Positions 8,061-15,445 of a stretch of DNA of 64,000 nucleotides are shown here, piece after piece. The notes under the pieces are model-generated. The model was not told where the DNA came from, did not search any database, and worked only from the letters and a program-made list of their open reading frames with translations. The DNA is from an uncultured Collinsella sp. (GTDB lineage Bacteria > Actinomycetota > Coriobacteriia > Coriobacteriales > Coriobacteriaceae), in assembly GCA_902491765.1 (NCBI GenBank), contig CABUIY010000010.1:8566-72565 (forward strand), given 5' to 3'. The position numbers were made by a program, and so were the translations under genes. The first letter of the stretch is position 1. Every line of letters begins with the position of its first letter.

Positions 8061-9723
8061 GAAAGTTTGCTCCTTCCCGATCTTGTTTGCGCTGCTTGCC
8101 CTCCTGATCGGCACCTGCGCGGTTGTGTTCCCCGCTTCCGCGCAGGCCGCGCCGACCTCGACCGGTTCCATCACGGTGAGCGGCACCGTGGCACGCAGCT
8201 ACGACGCCTACCAGATCTTTAGCGCCAACGTCGTCGACGGCGACAGCGACGCCAAGATCGCCACCGACCTTGCCTGGGCAAGCGACGCCGTGCGCGACGC
8301 CGCGCTGCCCGTGCTGCACAGCGCCGGCATGCCCAATTCCCAGACCACCGCGCGGGAAGCTGCCGAGTGGCTCAACACCGATTCCCACCTTACGAGCGCG
8401 CTGAGCGCACAGCTCGCTCGTTCCCTCCAGAGCTCTGGCGCCGTGTCCGTGGCCCTTAACGCGGGCACGACGGCCGAGCTGCCCTGTGGCTACTGGCTCA
8501 TCGTCGCCGACGACGATGCCATTTCCCAGAACGAAGCCGGCACCGCGCCGATCATGGCGCTGGTCGGCGGCAGCGCCGTCACCGTCAAGCCCAAGGCCGC
8601 GACCCCCAAGGTGTCCAAGCACGTGCTGGAGGACGGCACCGCCGCCTGGCGGAAGGCCGCCGACGCCACGGTCGCCGACGACCTGTACTGGCGCCTCTCT
8701 GCCACGGTCCCGGCGGGCCTCACGGCCTACGACACCTATACGGTGCGGTTCGTCGACACCATGAGCGCGGGGCTCGACCCCTCCAAGGTGGCCGCGAGCA
8801 TGCGCGTGTACGTGGCGGCGGGCGCGGACGGCGGCTTCGACGCGGTCCAGACCGACAAGGACGGCCGCGTCGGCACCGAGCCCGCGAAGGGCTGGACCGA
8901 CATCACGGCCCAGTGCGCCACCAAGGTGGCGGTCGACGGTAAGACCTTCACCGTGCGCACCGGCGACCTGATCGCCGCGCTCGGCGGGGCCGACGCCTTC
9001 ACCGCGGGCGCCCGCGTGGTCGCCGTGTATAACGCACCGCTCAACAGCGCATGCAACCACGGCATCGCGAAGGGCAACCCCAACGAGGTCTACCTGCGCT
9101 ACCCGCGCTCTCCCTTTGCCGACCAGTCCGGCGATGCCGGCTTTACCCGCACGCCGAGCGATGATGCGTGCGCCTACACCTGGGATCTCGCGCTCACCAA
9201 GCGCGGCAGCGACGGCGACAAGCCGCTTGCCGGGGCGGTCCTGAACATCGCCGACGACCGCGGCCGCACGCTGACGGCCGACGGCACGTGGGATGCGGAG
9301 GGCAAGGCCACCGTCACCACGGGCGAGGACGGCCGCGTGACCGTCTCGGGCGTGGATTCGGGCAAGCTGGAGGCCCGCGAGCTCAAGGCGCCCAAGGGCT
9401 ACGCCGCCTTTGAGGGTACGCGCTCCGTGACGGTCAAGGCCGAGGGCCTGGACGTCGACCAGGTGGCTGCCGCCAAGCCCAAGCTCACCATCACGGCCGA
9501 GTCGCCCCTGCGCGCCGACAGCGCTGACGGATCGACGGGCAGTCTGGAGGCGTCGCTCATCAACACGCCCACCGGCACACCCCCTAGCATTACCACCGGA
9601 GGCTTTATGCCCTCGACTGGCGATATGGCAATGTACGCCGCGGCCGCCGCAGCGGTCGCCGGAGCCGCGCTCATCGTGGTCGCGCTCCTGGTCAAGCGGG
9701 GAGGTGGCAGCCATAAAGAGTAG
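8053..9723 (+). CDS. Isopeptide-forming pilin subunit, sortase anchored
   Basis: A 556-residue wall-anchored fimbrial protein. A signal peptide (about residues 1-32, ending SAQAA) precedes a fimbrial D2-like isopeptide domain; VTVKPKAATPKVSKHV resembles the pilin-motif Lys region. A CnaB-like domain follows (DLALTKRGSDGDKPLAGAVLNI ... ELKAPKGYAAFEGT), with the usual strand Lys and the E of ARELKAPKGY. The C-terminus is MPSTGD, a hydrophobic helix and KRGGGSHKE, a variant LPxTG sorting signal. GTG is chosen as start because GGAGG lies 7 bp upstream; it overlaps the adhesin end, suggesting coupled translation. It is far richer in GC than the two anchored proteins around it. Confidence 0.88.
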   Translation: MNKKVCSFPILFALLALLIGTCAVVFPASAQAAPTSTGSITVSGTVARSYDAYQIFSANVVDGDSDAKIATDLAWASDAVRDAALPVLHSAGMPNSQTTAREAAEWLNTDSHLTSALSAQLARSLQSSGAVSVALNAGTTAELPCGYWLIVADDDAISQNEAGTAPIMALVGGSAVTVKPKAATPKVSKHVLEDGTAAWRKAADATVADDLYWRLSATVPAGLTAYDTYTVRFVDTMSAGLDPSKVAASMRVYVAAGADGGFDAVQTDKDGRVGTEPAKGWTDITAQCATKVAVDGKTFTVRTGDLIAALGGADAFTAGARVVAVYNAPLNSACNHGIAKGNPNEVYLRYPRSPFADQSGDAGFTRTPSDDACAYTWDLALTKRGSDGDKPLAGAVLNIADDRGRTLTADGTWDAEGKATVTTGEDGRVTVSGVDSGKLEARELKAPKGYAAFEGTRSVTVKAEGLDVDQVAAAKPKLTITAESPLRADSADGSTGSLEASLINTPTGTPPSITTGGFMPSTGDMAMYAAAAAAVAGAALIVVALLVKRGGGSHKE

Positions 9724-9831
9724 CTGGCAGCCCCGCAGAGAGCGGGGCGAGACATAGCGAAGCAGATGCTAAGACACAGACAGACAGATTTAGATCAAAT
9801 GGAATTCGAGCAGAAAGCAGAGGAAAAGAAG

Positions 9832-11472
9832 ATGAGCATGAGCAAGAACATCGCACGCCTGGCAGTAACGGCAGGCCTCACTGCAGCGCTGAGCTTCGGC
9901 GGCGTCATGGCGCCGGTGACCATGGCGTTTGCTGAGGGCGCCGCGACCGGCTCGGTGACCATCAAGAACGCAAATAATAACGTTACCGATTTTAAAGGTT
10001 ACAAGATCTTCGATGCCAATGTGGTAAAGGACGAGAATGGCAAGACGCTTGTGAGCAATATCACATGGGCAAACGAAAAGGTGGAAGCTGCTGTTAAGGG
10101 GGTAATTACGGAAATCGAACCTAGTGCCAATATAGCCACCGCTCAGGATGCTGCTGAATGGATCAAGAGACACGTGATGGTTACCGATGAAGAGTTCCGT
10201 GTGGCATCTGAATCTCCTGCATACAAGATTGCAGCTGCCGTGTCTGCGGTGACCAATCTGGACGATTCAAGTGATTACACGACCACTTCGAATGGCGTTG
10301 CTAACAACCTTTCACACGGCTACTGGCTCTTTGTGACTGACGCCTCTACCGTCACAGACGTTGAAGCTGCCACTGCCCCCATTTTCACTGTTGTTGGCGA
10401 TGAAGCGGTCAAAATTAACGAGAAGACCAGCATTCCTACCGTCAACAAGGAGGTTAAAGAGAACGGCACTTGGGGAAACGTGAGCGACTCCCAGATCGGT
10501 GAGGAAATCGAATATAGGTTGACTGGCTCTGTCGCCGATAACATCGATACCTTTACCACATACACATATGAGTTCCATGACCATCTTTCCGTTGGACTGG
10601 AGGCTATTCCGAGCTCCGTTGTCGTGACTATTAACGGTCAGCCTGTCCAGCCTACAAATAACTACAACGTGAAGCTTACGGATACTTTGGATGCTTCCAA
10701 AAAGGTTACAGGCCATGACCTGATGATTTCCTTTACCGACCTCAAGGCCGCTGCAAAGGCTTCGAACGTGACCCTGACCAAGAATTCTAAGGTCGTTGTG
10801 ACCTACAAGGCCAAGCTCACTCGCGATGCTGAATACACGGCTACCGGCAACACCAACGAAGTCACGCTTGTCTACTCCAACGACCCCATGAGTAAAGGCA
10901 CCGGCACCTCTACGCCGAAGAAAGTCACCGACTACGTTTTCGGCTTGGATATTACCAAGGTTGAGGAAGGCAATACGGACAAAAAACTTGCTGCTGGCTT
11001 TAAGGTCAAAGTCGTTAACAACGGGGACTCTGCCTCTGCTGGCAAATGGCTTAAGGATGACGGGACCCTTGTCGAGACTAAAGAAAATGCTTCTGAGTTT
11101 ATGACCGATGCTACGAGCGGCAAGGTTTTAATCCCTGGCCTCGTTAAGGGTACGTATGAGATTGCCGAGACGACCACTCCTTCGGGCTACAACACTATCG
11201 CGCCCTTCCAGATTACGGTTACGCCGACCTATGATGAAAATGGCAAATTGTCGACGCTGGCCGTTGGCGAAGACGTCGAAAAGGTCACTCCCGGTACTGC
11301 AAATGGTTCGGTCATGTCCATTACCATTGAAAACAAGAAGGGCTCTGGCCTTCCGCTGACCGGTCTCAACGGCGTGACCTTCACTTGGATTGCTGGTGGC
11401 GCGGTGCTGTGCATCGGCGTGGCACACCTCATCCGCAGCCGTAAGCAGGCTGAGGAGTCCGAGCAGGAGTAA
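9832..11472 (+). CDS. Major pilin, isopeptide-forming fimbrial protein with LPLTG signal
   Basis: A 546-residue fimbrial backbone candidate. The signal peptide covers about residues 1-38 (ending AFAEG). The N-terminal domain contains GYKIFDANVV and AAEWIKRHV, as in SpaH/EbpC-type pilins. A D2 isopeptide domain (VNKEV ... EYRLTGSV ... YEFHDHLSVGLE) and a CnaB domain (FGLDITKVEEG ... YEIAETTTPSGYNTIAPF) follow. The sorting signal is LPLTG, a hydrophobic stretch and RSRKQAEESEQE. The start at 9832 has AGGA 8 bp upstream. It is the last pilin before a strong terminator. As the most conventional pilin in the locus it is the best shaft candidate; the class C sortase at 13819 is the expected polymerase. 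Confidence 0.9.
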   Translation: MSMSKNIARLAVTAGLTAALSFGGVMAPVTMAFAEGAATGSVTIKNANNNVTDFKGYKIFDANVVKDENGKTLVSNITWANEKVEAAVKGVITEIEPSANIATAQDAAEWIKRHVMVTDEEFRVASESPAYKIAAAVSAVTNLDDSSDYTTTSNGVANNLSHGYWLFVTDASTVTDVEAATAPIFTVVGDEAVKINEKTSIPTVNKEVKENGTWGNVSDSQIGEEIEYRLTGSVADNIDTFTTYTYEFHDHLSVGLEAIPSSVVVTINGQPVQPTNNYNVKLTDTLDASKKVTGHDLMISFTDLKAAAKASNVTLTKNSKVVVTYKAKLTRDAEYTATGNTNEVTLVYSNDPMSKGTGTSTPKKVTDYVFGLDITKVEEGNTDKKLAAGFKVKVVNNGDSASAGKWLKDDGTLVETKENASEFMTDATSGKVLIPGLVKGTYEIAETTTPSGYNTIAPFQITVTPTYDENGKLSTLAVGEDVEKVTPGTANGSVMSITIENKKGSGLPLTGLNGVTFTWIAGGAVLCIGVAHLIRSRKQAEESEQE

Positions 11473-11572
11473 CGCTCGCTCACCCATCCCTTTGGCAGGT
11501 GGGATGTGATGGCCATGAGACTTGCGGACACTTTTCTCGTCCATCGACGTTCTTGCTTTGCCATTCTTTTTT

Positions 11573-11609
11573 CGGGGTAGACTCCGCACTGGAGTCTGCC
11601 CCGTTTTTT
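11573..11609 (+). terminator. Rho-independent terminator of the pilin operon
   Basis: CGGGGTAGACTCC and GGAGTCTGCCCCG form a 13-bp stem with one mismatch around GCACT, followed by TTTTTT. It lies 100 bp after the last pilin stop. Confidence 0.88.
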
Positions 11610-11754
11610 GGACAACACAGGCAGCCTCCACCGTCCGATGCGGACTCATCCGTCATCGCGTTTCTTGACTCGTATGAGGTTCGGTTTAAGGTCCGTAGGC
11701 GCTCGCGCGGTGCGGACGGTGGAAGGCATTTGCGCCGCAACAAGCGCAAATAAG

Positions 11755-11782
11755 AATGCCCGGGGTTAGAGGCCCGGGCATT
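11755..11782. terminator. Strong hairpin, possible bidirectional terminator
   Basis: AATGCCCGGG and CCCGGGCATT are perfect 10-bp arms around 8 bases. The flanking T/A runs are weak on both strands, so the direction is uncertain. Confidence 0.5.
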
Positions 11783-11947
11783 TAACAAAACCAGAAAACT
11801 AGGCCGCCCGCGCTCCCAAACATTTACGCGGGGTGCGTCGTTTTCTATTGACATTGTATCCCGAATCGCCCAGCCGATCCGGGACATTTTGAAAACTCAA
11901 ATGCGGGCCTATGCATGAGAGGAAGCTCGTTAATTCCGAAAATAATG

Positions 11948-11953
11948 TATAAT
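11948..11953 (+). promoter_or_regulatory. Candidate -10 element of the toxin-antitoxin pair
   Basis: TATAAT is a consensus -10 hexamer 31 bp before the likely antitoxin start. No clear -35 is seen 17 bp upstream. Its place argues against the upstream start codons at 11915 and 11945. Confidence 0.4.
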
Positions 11954-11983
11954 TCCAATTTAAACTGGTATCAAACGAAAACG

Positions 11984-12952
11984 ATGGAAATGAACGAAGC
12001 GCTAATCTACTTACAAGAAGCACTAGGCCTCTCCGCCAAGACCAAAACTTGGCCTGGATCCGCACACTTGCCGCTGCATCTGCGGGCGATTGAGGTCCGC
12101 GCTGTTGACGCAAACGGTTTTTCGTTTTTGCTTGCAAGTTTGCCTACTGGCGTCGGGCTTCCCGAGGCTAAGAGAGTCTATAGCCAGCTAGCCTTGCGTG
12201 CGGAGACTCCTGTTGTCGTTTCGTTTCCTGATGCCGATGCACGTCAGCGCAAAGCATTGGTCGCACAAGGGATTCCCTTTGTCTGCCCTGGTAGACAGGC
12301 TTTTCTTCCATTTATGGGTACAGCCTGCACGGAGAGGGGCGGTGCCCGGTTTCGCAATCACGCGACCAAGATGTCGCCCAACGCGCAGGCTGCCGCAATC
12401 TGGGGAGCAGCCCAGGAGCCATATCGCCCCTATGACCTTTGTCGCGCGCTTGGGATTTCGGCAAGCCGCGCGAGTGAGGCCATAACCGAGCTTGTCGACA
12501 GGGGGCTCGCGAGGCGCGAGCGTTGCGAGCGACGTGTCGTCGTGCTCCCTGTTGCCGTTGATCTTTTGCTCAGCGAGCACATGGCAGAGCTCTCCTCGCC
12601 TGTCTCGAAGGTCTTTTTTGCAAGGAAGACGCCGCAGGTCGACTATCTTGTTGACGCCGGGGAGACGGCGCTCGCTGCGCGTTCGATGCTCGCTGCGCCG
12701 GGTATGGAACAAAAGGCCGTCTTAAGAAGTGCATGGCGTCAACTGAGCGACCTCGAAGTCGCAGACGGGGAGTTGCCGGATAACGAGACGGCGATGATCC
12801 AAGTGTGGCGCTATGCGCCCGTGTTTGCCGGCTCCTCCCGTGTCGACGACATTTCGCTTGCGCTATCTTTGGCGGCAATCGACGATGAGCGAATTCAGCT
12901 CGAAGTCGATCGCATGTTTGGAAAGGAATATCCATGGCAAGAAGCGCTGTAG
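11984..12952 (+). CDS. Winged-helix antitoxin or regulator of an AbiE-like pair
   Basis: A 322-residue protein with an N-terminal region ending in AFLPFMGTACTERG, a central winged helix-turn-helix (about residues 130-185; YDLCRALGISASRASEAITELVDRG, quoted in parts) and a C-terminal half with no clear family. Proteins of this layout sit beside nucleotidyltransferase toxins in many Firmicutes and Actinobacteria. The downstream nucleotidyltransferase begins 19 bp before this stop, the tight coupling expected of an antitoxin-toxin pair. It probably binds its own promoter and neutralises the toxin. ATG at 11984 or 11990 is possible; neither has a good ribosome site. The role is inferred from context. 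Confidence 0.65.
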   Translation: MEMNEALIYLQEALGLSAKTKTWPGSAHLPLHLRAIEVRAVDANGFSFLLASLPTGVGLPEAKRVYSQLALRAETPVVVSFPDADARQRKALVAQGIPFVCPGRQAFLPFMGTACTERGGARFRNHATKMSPNAQAAAIWGAAQEPYRPYDLCRALGISASRASEAITELVDRGLARRERCERRVVVLPVAVDLLLSEHMAELSSPVSKVFFARKTPQVDYLVDAGETALAARSMLAAPGMEQKAVLRSAWRQLSDLEVADGELPDNETAMIQVWRYAPVFAGSSRVDDISLALSLAAIDDERIQLEVDRMFGKEYPWQEAL

Positions 12953-13707
12953 AAGGTCTCCAAGAATTTCAGCAGCATATGCAAGAAGCCGCAGGATCGT
13001 ATGCCCTTATCGGCGGCACGGCATGCGACATTTTGCTCGCGGAGGCGGGACTTCCGTTTAGGGCGACTCACGATTTTGATGTGGTAATTGTCGCCGATGA
13101 CCGGTTGCCTCAGACGGCAGAAGCTATATGGACTTTGGTGCGTGATGGCGGTTACCGCTGCGGCTGGGGCGAAGGCAAAGGCTCATGTTTTTATCGGTTT
13201 ACAGAGCCTAAGATGCCGGGTTACCCCCATATGATTGAACTCTTCGCGAAGTGCCCCGACTTTCTAAAGGGTCGTGAGGGGATTGATGTGGCGCCAATTC
13301 ACGTTGATGAAAACATAAGCAGTCTTTCGGCAATTTTGTTGGACGATGCTTACTACAGCTTGTTCCTTCAGGGAATTCGGACCGTAGGCGGCGTTTCGGT
13401 CCTGGGGACGGAATACATTGTCCCGTTCAAAGCGAAGGCGTATCTCGACCTAAAAGCTAGAAGGGAAGCGGGAGAGAACGTTGATTCGAGGAAGGTAAAA
13501 AAGCATAAACGCGATGCGCTGAGACTTGCTCAGCTGCTTGGAGAGTCGGAAGGTGTCGATCTGCGCGGAGAACTGAAGGACGATATGCTTGCGTTTGTCA
13601 AAGATTGTGAGGTGGGCGACGTCAATCTGAAACAGATTGGGGTTGCGGGCGTAACGATGGCGCAGTTGCTCGAGACGATGAAAGCAACATATGGCTTGAT
13701 TGGTTGA
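12934..13707 (+). CDS. Nucleotidyltransferase, AbiEii/MenT-like toxin candidate
   Basis: A 257-residue protein with the minimal nucleotidyltransferase pattern: YALIGGTACDILL gives the Gly-rich loop, and ATHDFDVVIV gives the Asp-x-Asp metal pair about 20 residues later. A third acidic residue is expected in the HMIELF strand region. The family includes toxins of type IV systems (AbiEii, MenT) that transfer nucleotides to tRNA or proteins; it also includes harmless transferases. Its reading frame overlaps the upstream winged-helix gene, and the pair sits between pilins and sortase. The composition is less GC-rich than most of the window, suggesting acquisition. Toxicity is inference. Confidence 0.72.
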   Translation: MARSAVEGLQEFQQHMQEAAGSYALIGGTACDILLAEAGLPFRATHDFDVVIVADDRLPQTAEAIWTLVRDGGYRCGWGEGKGSCFYRFTEPKMPGYPHMIELFAKCPDFLKGREGIDVAPIHVDENISSLSAILLDDAYYSLFLQGIRTVGGVSVLGTEYIVPFKAKAYLDLKARREAGENVDSRKVKKHKRDALRLAQLLGESEGVDLRGELKDDMLAFVKDCEVGDVNLKQIGVAGVTMAQLLETMKATYGLIG

Positions 13708-13818
13708 GTGGGGTTACGTGGCCCGGACGGTGCAGCCAGGCTGCGTTGCGCAGCGCATGAGCTCGCTAATCGGCTATTATTTGTTTAGACAACTTGAGTT
13801 GTAGAGGAGTGACCGGCA

Positions 13819-14787
13819 ATGGTGCAGGGCGCCAAACATATGAAGAGCAATAACGCCGCGGACAACGGCGGCTCATGCCCTCAGCCCAAACCTCAGTCCA
13901 AGCCCAAGCCCAAGCCCAAGCCCAAGCCCAAGCCCAAACGCCGCCGCAAGCGGCTGCCGCGCTGGGCCGACCGGCTCATCACCATCGTCATCATCCTTAT
14001 TGGCGTGGGCCTTATGACCTGGCCGTGGATCTTGGACCGGCTCGAGGCCTCGGGCGTGTTCAACCAGATCAGCACGGTGTCCAGCACCGTTGACGCGCTG
14101 TCTGCCGAGGAGCGCGAGCGCATCCTGCTCCAGGCGCGCTCCTTTAATGAGCAGCTGGCGGGCGAGGCCACCGAGCTTCCCGCCGACCAGATCGAGCCCT
14201 ACGCCCAGCAGCTCATCTTTGACCGCGACCCCATGATGAGCTGGGTCGAGATCCCCTCCATCGACGTGAGCATGCCCATCTACCACGGCACGAGCGAAGA
14301 AGTCCTTATGGCGGGCGTCGGCCACCTGGAGGGCACGAGCCTGCCGGTGGGCGGCACCTCGACGCATTGCGTGCTCACCGCGCATTCGGGCATGCGCAAC
14401 CTGAGCATGTTCGACGACATCCATTCGCTGGAGCCCGGCGACTTGGTGCTGCTGCACACCATGAACAAGACGCTCGCCTACAAGATGGTGGACTCCGAGG
14501 TGGTACTGCCCGAGGAGATGGAGTCGCTGACCATAGAGCCCGGCGCCGACAAGGTAACGCTCGTCACCTGCACGCCCTACGGCGTGAACGACCATCGTCT
14601 GCTGGTGCATTGCGTGCGCACCAAGTACAACAAGAAGGACGTCGACAAGCAAAAGTCGCTGGCCGGCCGCCACTGGGGCAAGCGTGAGTTTGCCGTGCTC
14701 ATCGTGGTCGTGGCCATTGTGCTGTTGCTGCTGGACATCGTGATCCACGCGGTCCGCAAGCGCCGCAAGGCCAAGGCCTCGGCATAA
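13819..14787 (+). CDS. Class C sortase, pilin polymerase
   Basis: A 322-residue membrane transpeptidase that links pilin subunits through their LPxTG-like ends. Order: a cytoplasmic Pro-Lys repeat tail (about residues 21-40), a basic patch, membrane helix 52-72, the sortase barrel (about 135-270), and a second membrane helix (about 290-312) with a basic tail, the topology typical of class C. Catalytic residues visible are H189 (LTAHSG), C251 (LVTCTPYG) and R260 (DHRLLVHC). GAGGAG precedes ATG 13819. Its substrates are most likely the three anchored proteins at 4698-11472, though a toxin-antitoxin pair separates it from them. Confidence 0.93.
   Translation: MVQGAKHMKSNNAADNGGSCPQPKPQSKPKPKPKPKPKPKRRRKRLPRWADRLITIVIILIGVGLMTWPWILDRLEASGVFNQISTVSSTVDALSAEERERILLQARSFNEQLAGEATELPADQIEPYAQQLIFDRDPMMSWVEIPSIDVSMPIYHGTSEEVLMAGVGHLEGTSLPVGGTSTHCVLTAHSGMRNLSMFDDIHSLEPGDLVLLHTMNKTLAYKMVDSEVVLPEEMESLTIEPGADKVTLVTCTPYGVNDHRLLVHCVRTKYNKKDVDKQKSLAGRHWGKREFAVLIVVVAIVLLLLDIVIHAVRKRRKAKASA
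13897..13938 (+). repeat. Hexanucleotide tandem repeat in sortase gene
   Basis: Seven consecutive 6-bp units: TCCAAG, five CCCAAG and CCCAAA. They encode alternating Pro-Lys in the cytoplasmic tail. The unit length keeps frame, so copy-number change would only alter tail length. Confidence 0.92.
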
Positions 14788-14800
14788 GACATTCTCCAGA

Positions 14801-14835
14801 ACCACCACAAAGGGGACGGGCGCCTTTGTGGTGGT
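14801..14835 (+). repeat. Palindromic intergenic repeat, CCACCACAAAGG family, copy 4
   Basis: ACCACCACAAAGG and CCTTTGTGGTGGT (13 bp each) enclose GGACGGGCG. It lies 14 bp after the sortase stop. Confidence 0.87.
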
Positions 14836-14845
14836 CGGGGCTTCC

Positions 14846-14910
14846 AAACCATCACAACATTCGATGAAAATCGCGATTTTGACGAAAAGCGTCGAATGCT
14901 GTGATGGTTT
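14846..14910 (+). repeat. 65-bp palindromic repeat, ACAACATTCG family, copy 2
   Basis: It has the same length as the copy at 3155, with the left arm AAACCATCACAACATTCGA identical and three base differences elsewhere. The inner AAAATCGCGATTTT is conserved. Confidence 0.9.
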
Positions 14911-15000
14911 TCGTTGCGGGCGGGACGGTTTTCGTTTCGGGCGGCGCGGTTCTCGTTGCGGGCGGGACGGTTTTCGCTATGGACGGTGCGGTTTCGCTGC
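14906..15000 (+). repeat. 21-bp tandem repeat, about 4.5 copies
   Basis: Imperfect units start at 14906, 14927, 14948 and 14969, with a partial unit at 14990. Each opens GGTT(T/C)TCG and closes with GCGGGCGG-type bases. Units 1 and 3 differ at one position. No coding role is apparent. Confidence 0.85.
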
Positions 15001-15133
15001 AGAATCGCTAGCCCGCAGCCTGCCAGCCCGCCGCCCTCGTTACGTTTTCGCTGCATTTGGGTAAAGCACCTGCTCCAAGCGGCGTTGCCTTGTATACTAG
15101 AGCGGTTTATCTGTTATGCGGAAGGGAGCGCCT

Positions 15134-15445
15134 ATGGCACTCAGCGAGAAAGACGTGCGCGGCATCGCCGAGTACGCAAAGATCGCACTGACCGATGACG
15201 AGCTCACCCAGATGACGTCCTACCTGAACGACGCCGTCCAGATGCTCGAGCCCGTCTTGCAATATGACTTGCCCGACGTGGAGCCCACGTTCCATCCTAT
15301 CGGAAGCCTGTCCAACGTGATGGGCGACGACCTGCGCGAGCCCGAGCGCGACCTGCCGCTCGACGTCGCGCTCGAAAACGCCGGCAGCGCGCGCGACCGC
15401 TACTTCCGCGTGCCGTCCATTTTGGGAGAGGGGGAGAGCGAGTAA
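15134..15445 (+). CDS. gatC: Asp-tRNA(Asn)/Glu-tRNA(Gln) amidotransferase subunit C
   Basis: A 103-residue GatC, the small stabilising subunit of the amidotransferase that converts Glu-tRNA(Gln) (and often Asp-tRNA(Asn)) to the amide form. The usual features are present: an N-terminal helix with VRGIAEYAKIALTDDEL, the central DVEPTFHPI with its Pro, and the C-terminal FRVPSIL. The start at 15134 follows GGGAG; six residues upstream of it are not used. The stop overlaps the gatA start in TAATG, so the three subunits are translationally coupled. Confidence 0.95.
   Translation: MALSEKDVRGIAEYAKIALTDDELTQMTSYLNDAVQMLEPVLQYDLPDVEPTFHPIGSLSNVMGDDLREPERDLPLDVALENAGSARDRYFRVPSILGEGESE

Larger units (their letters stand above)
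11473..11983. other. Intergenic region after pilins
   Basis: Apart from two hairpin terminators and a promoter-like -10 (listed separately), this region has a distant inverted repeat CCACCGTCCG (11629-11638) and CGGACGGTGG (11713-11722). A short open frame at 11499-11753 has no ribosome site or recognisable features, so it is not called. GC falls toward 11930-11980. Confidence 0.6.
14788..15133. other. Repeat-dense intergenic region between sortase and gatC
   Basis: Three repeat types are stacked here (14801, 14846 and 14906; listed separately). A TATACT hexamer at 15093-15098 may be the -10 of the gatCAB promoter; no good -35 is visible. No gene is seen. Confidence 0.7.

Noticed and set aside
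11499..11753. 84-codon frame after the pilin operon
   Set aside because: It overlaps the terminator hairpin and has no ribosome site or recognisable residues.
14577..15056. 159-codon minus-strand frame with repeated RPARNEN text
   Set aside because: The repeat comes from the 21-bp minisatellite; the frame runs antisense into the sortase gene and has no start support.
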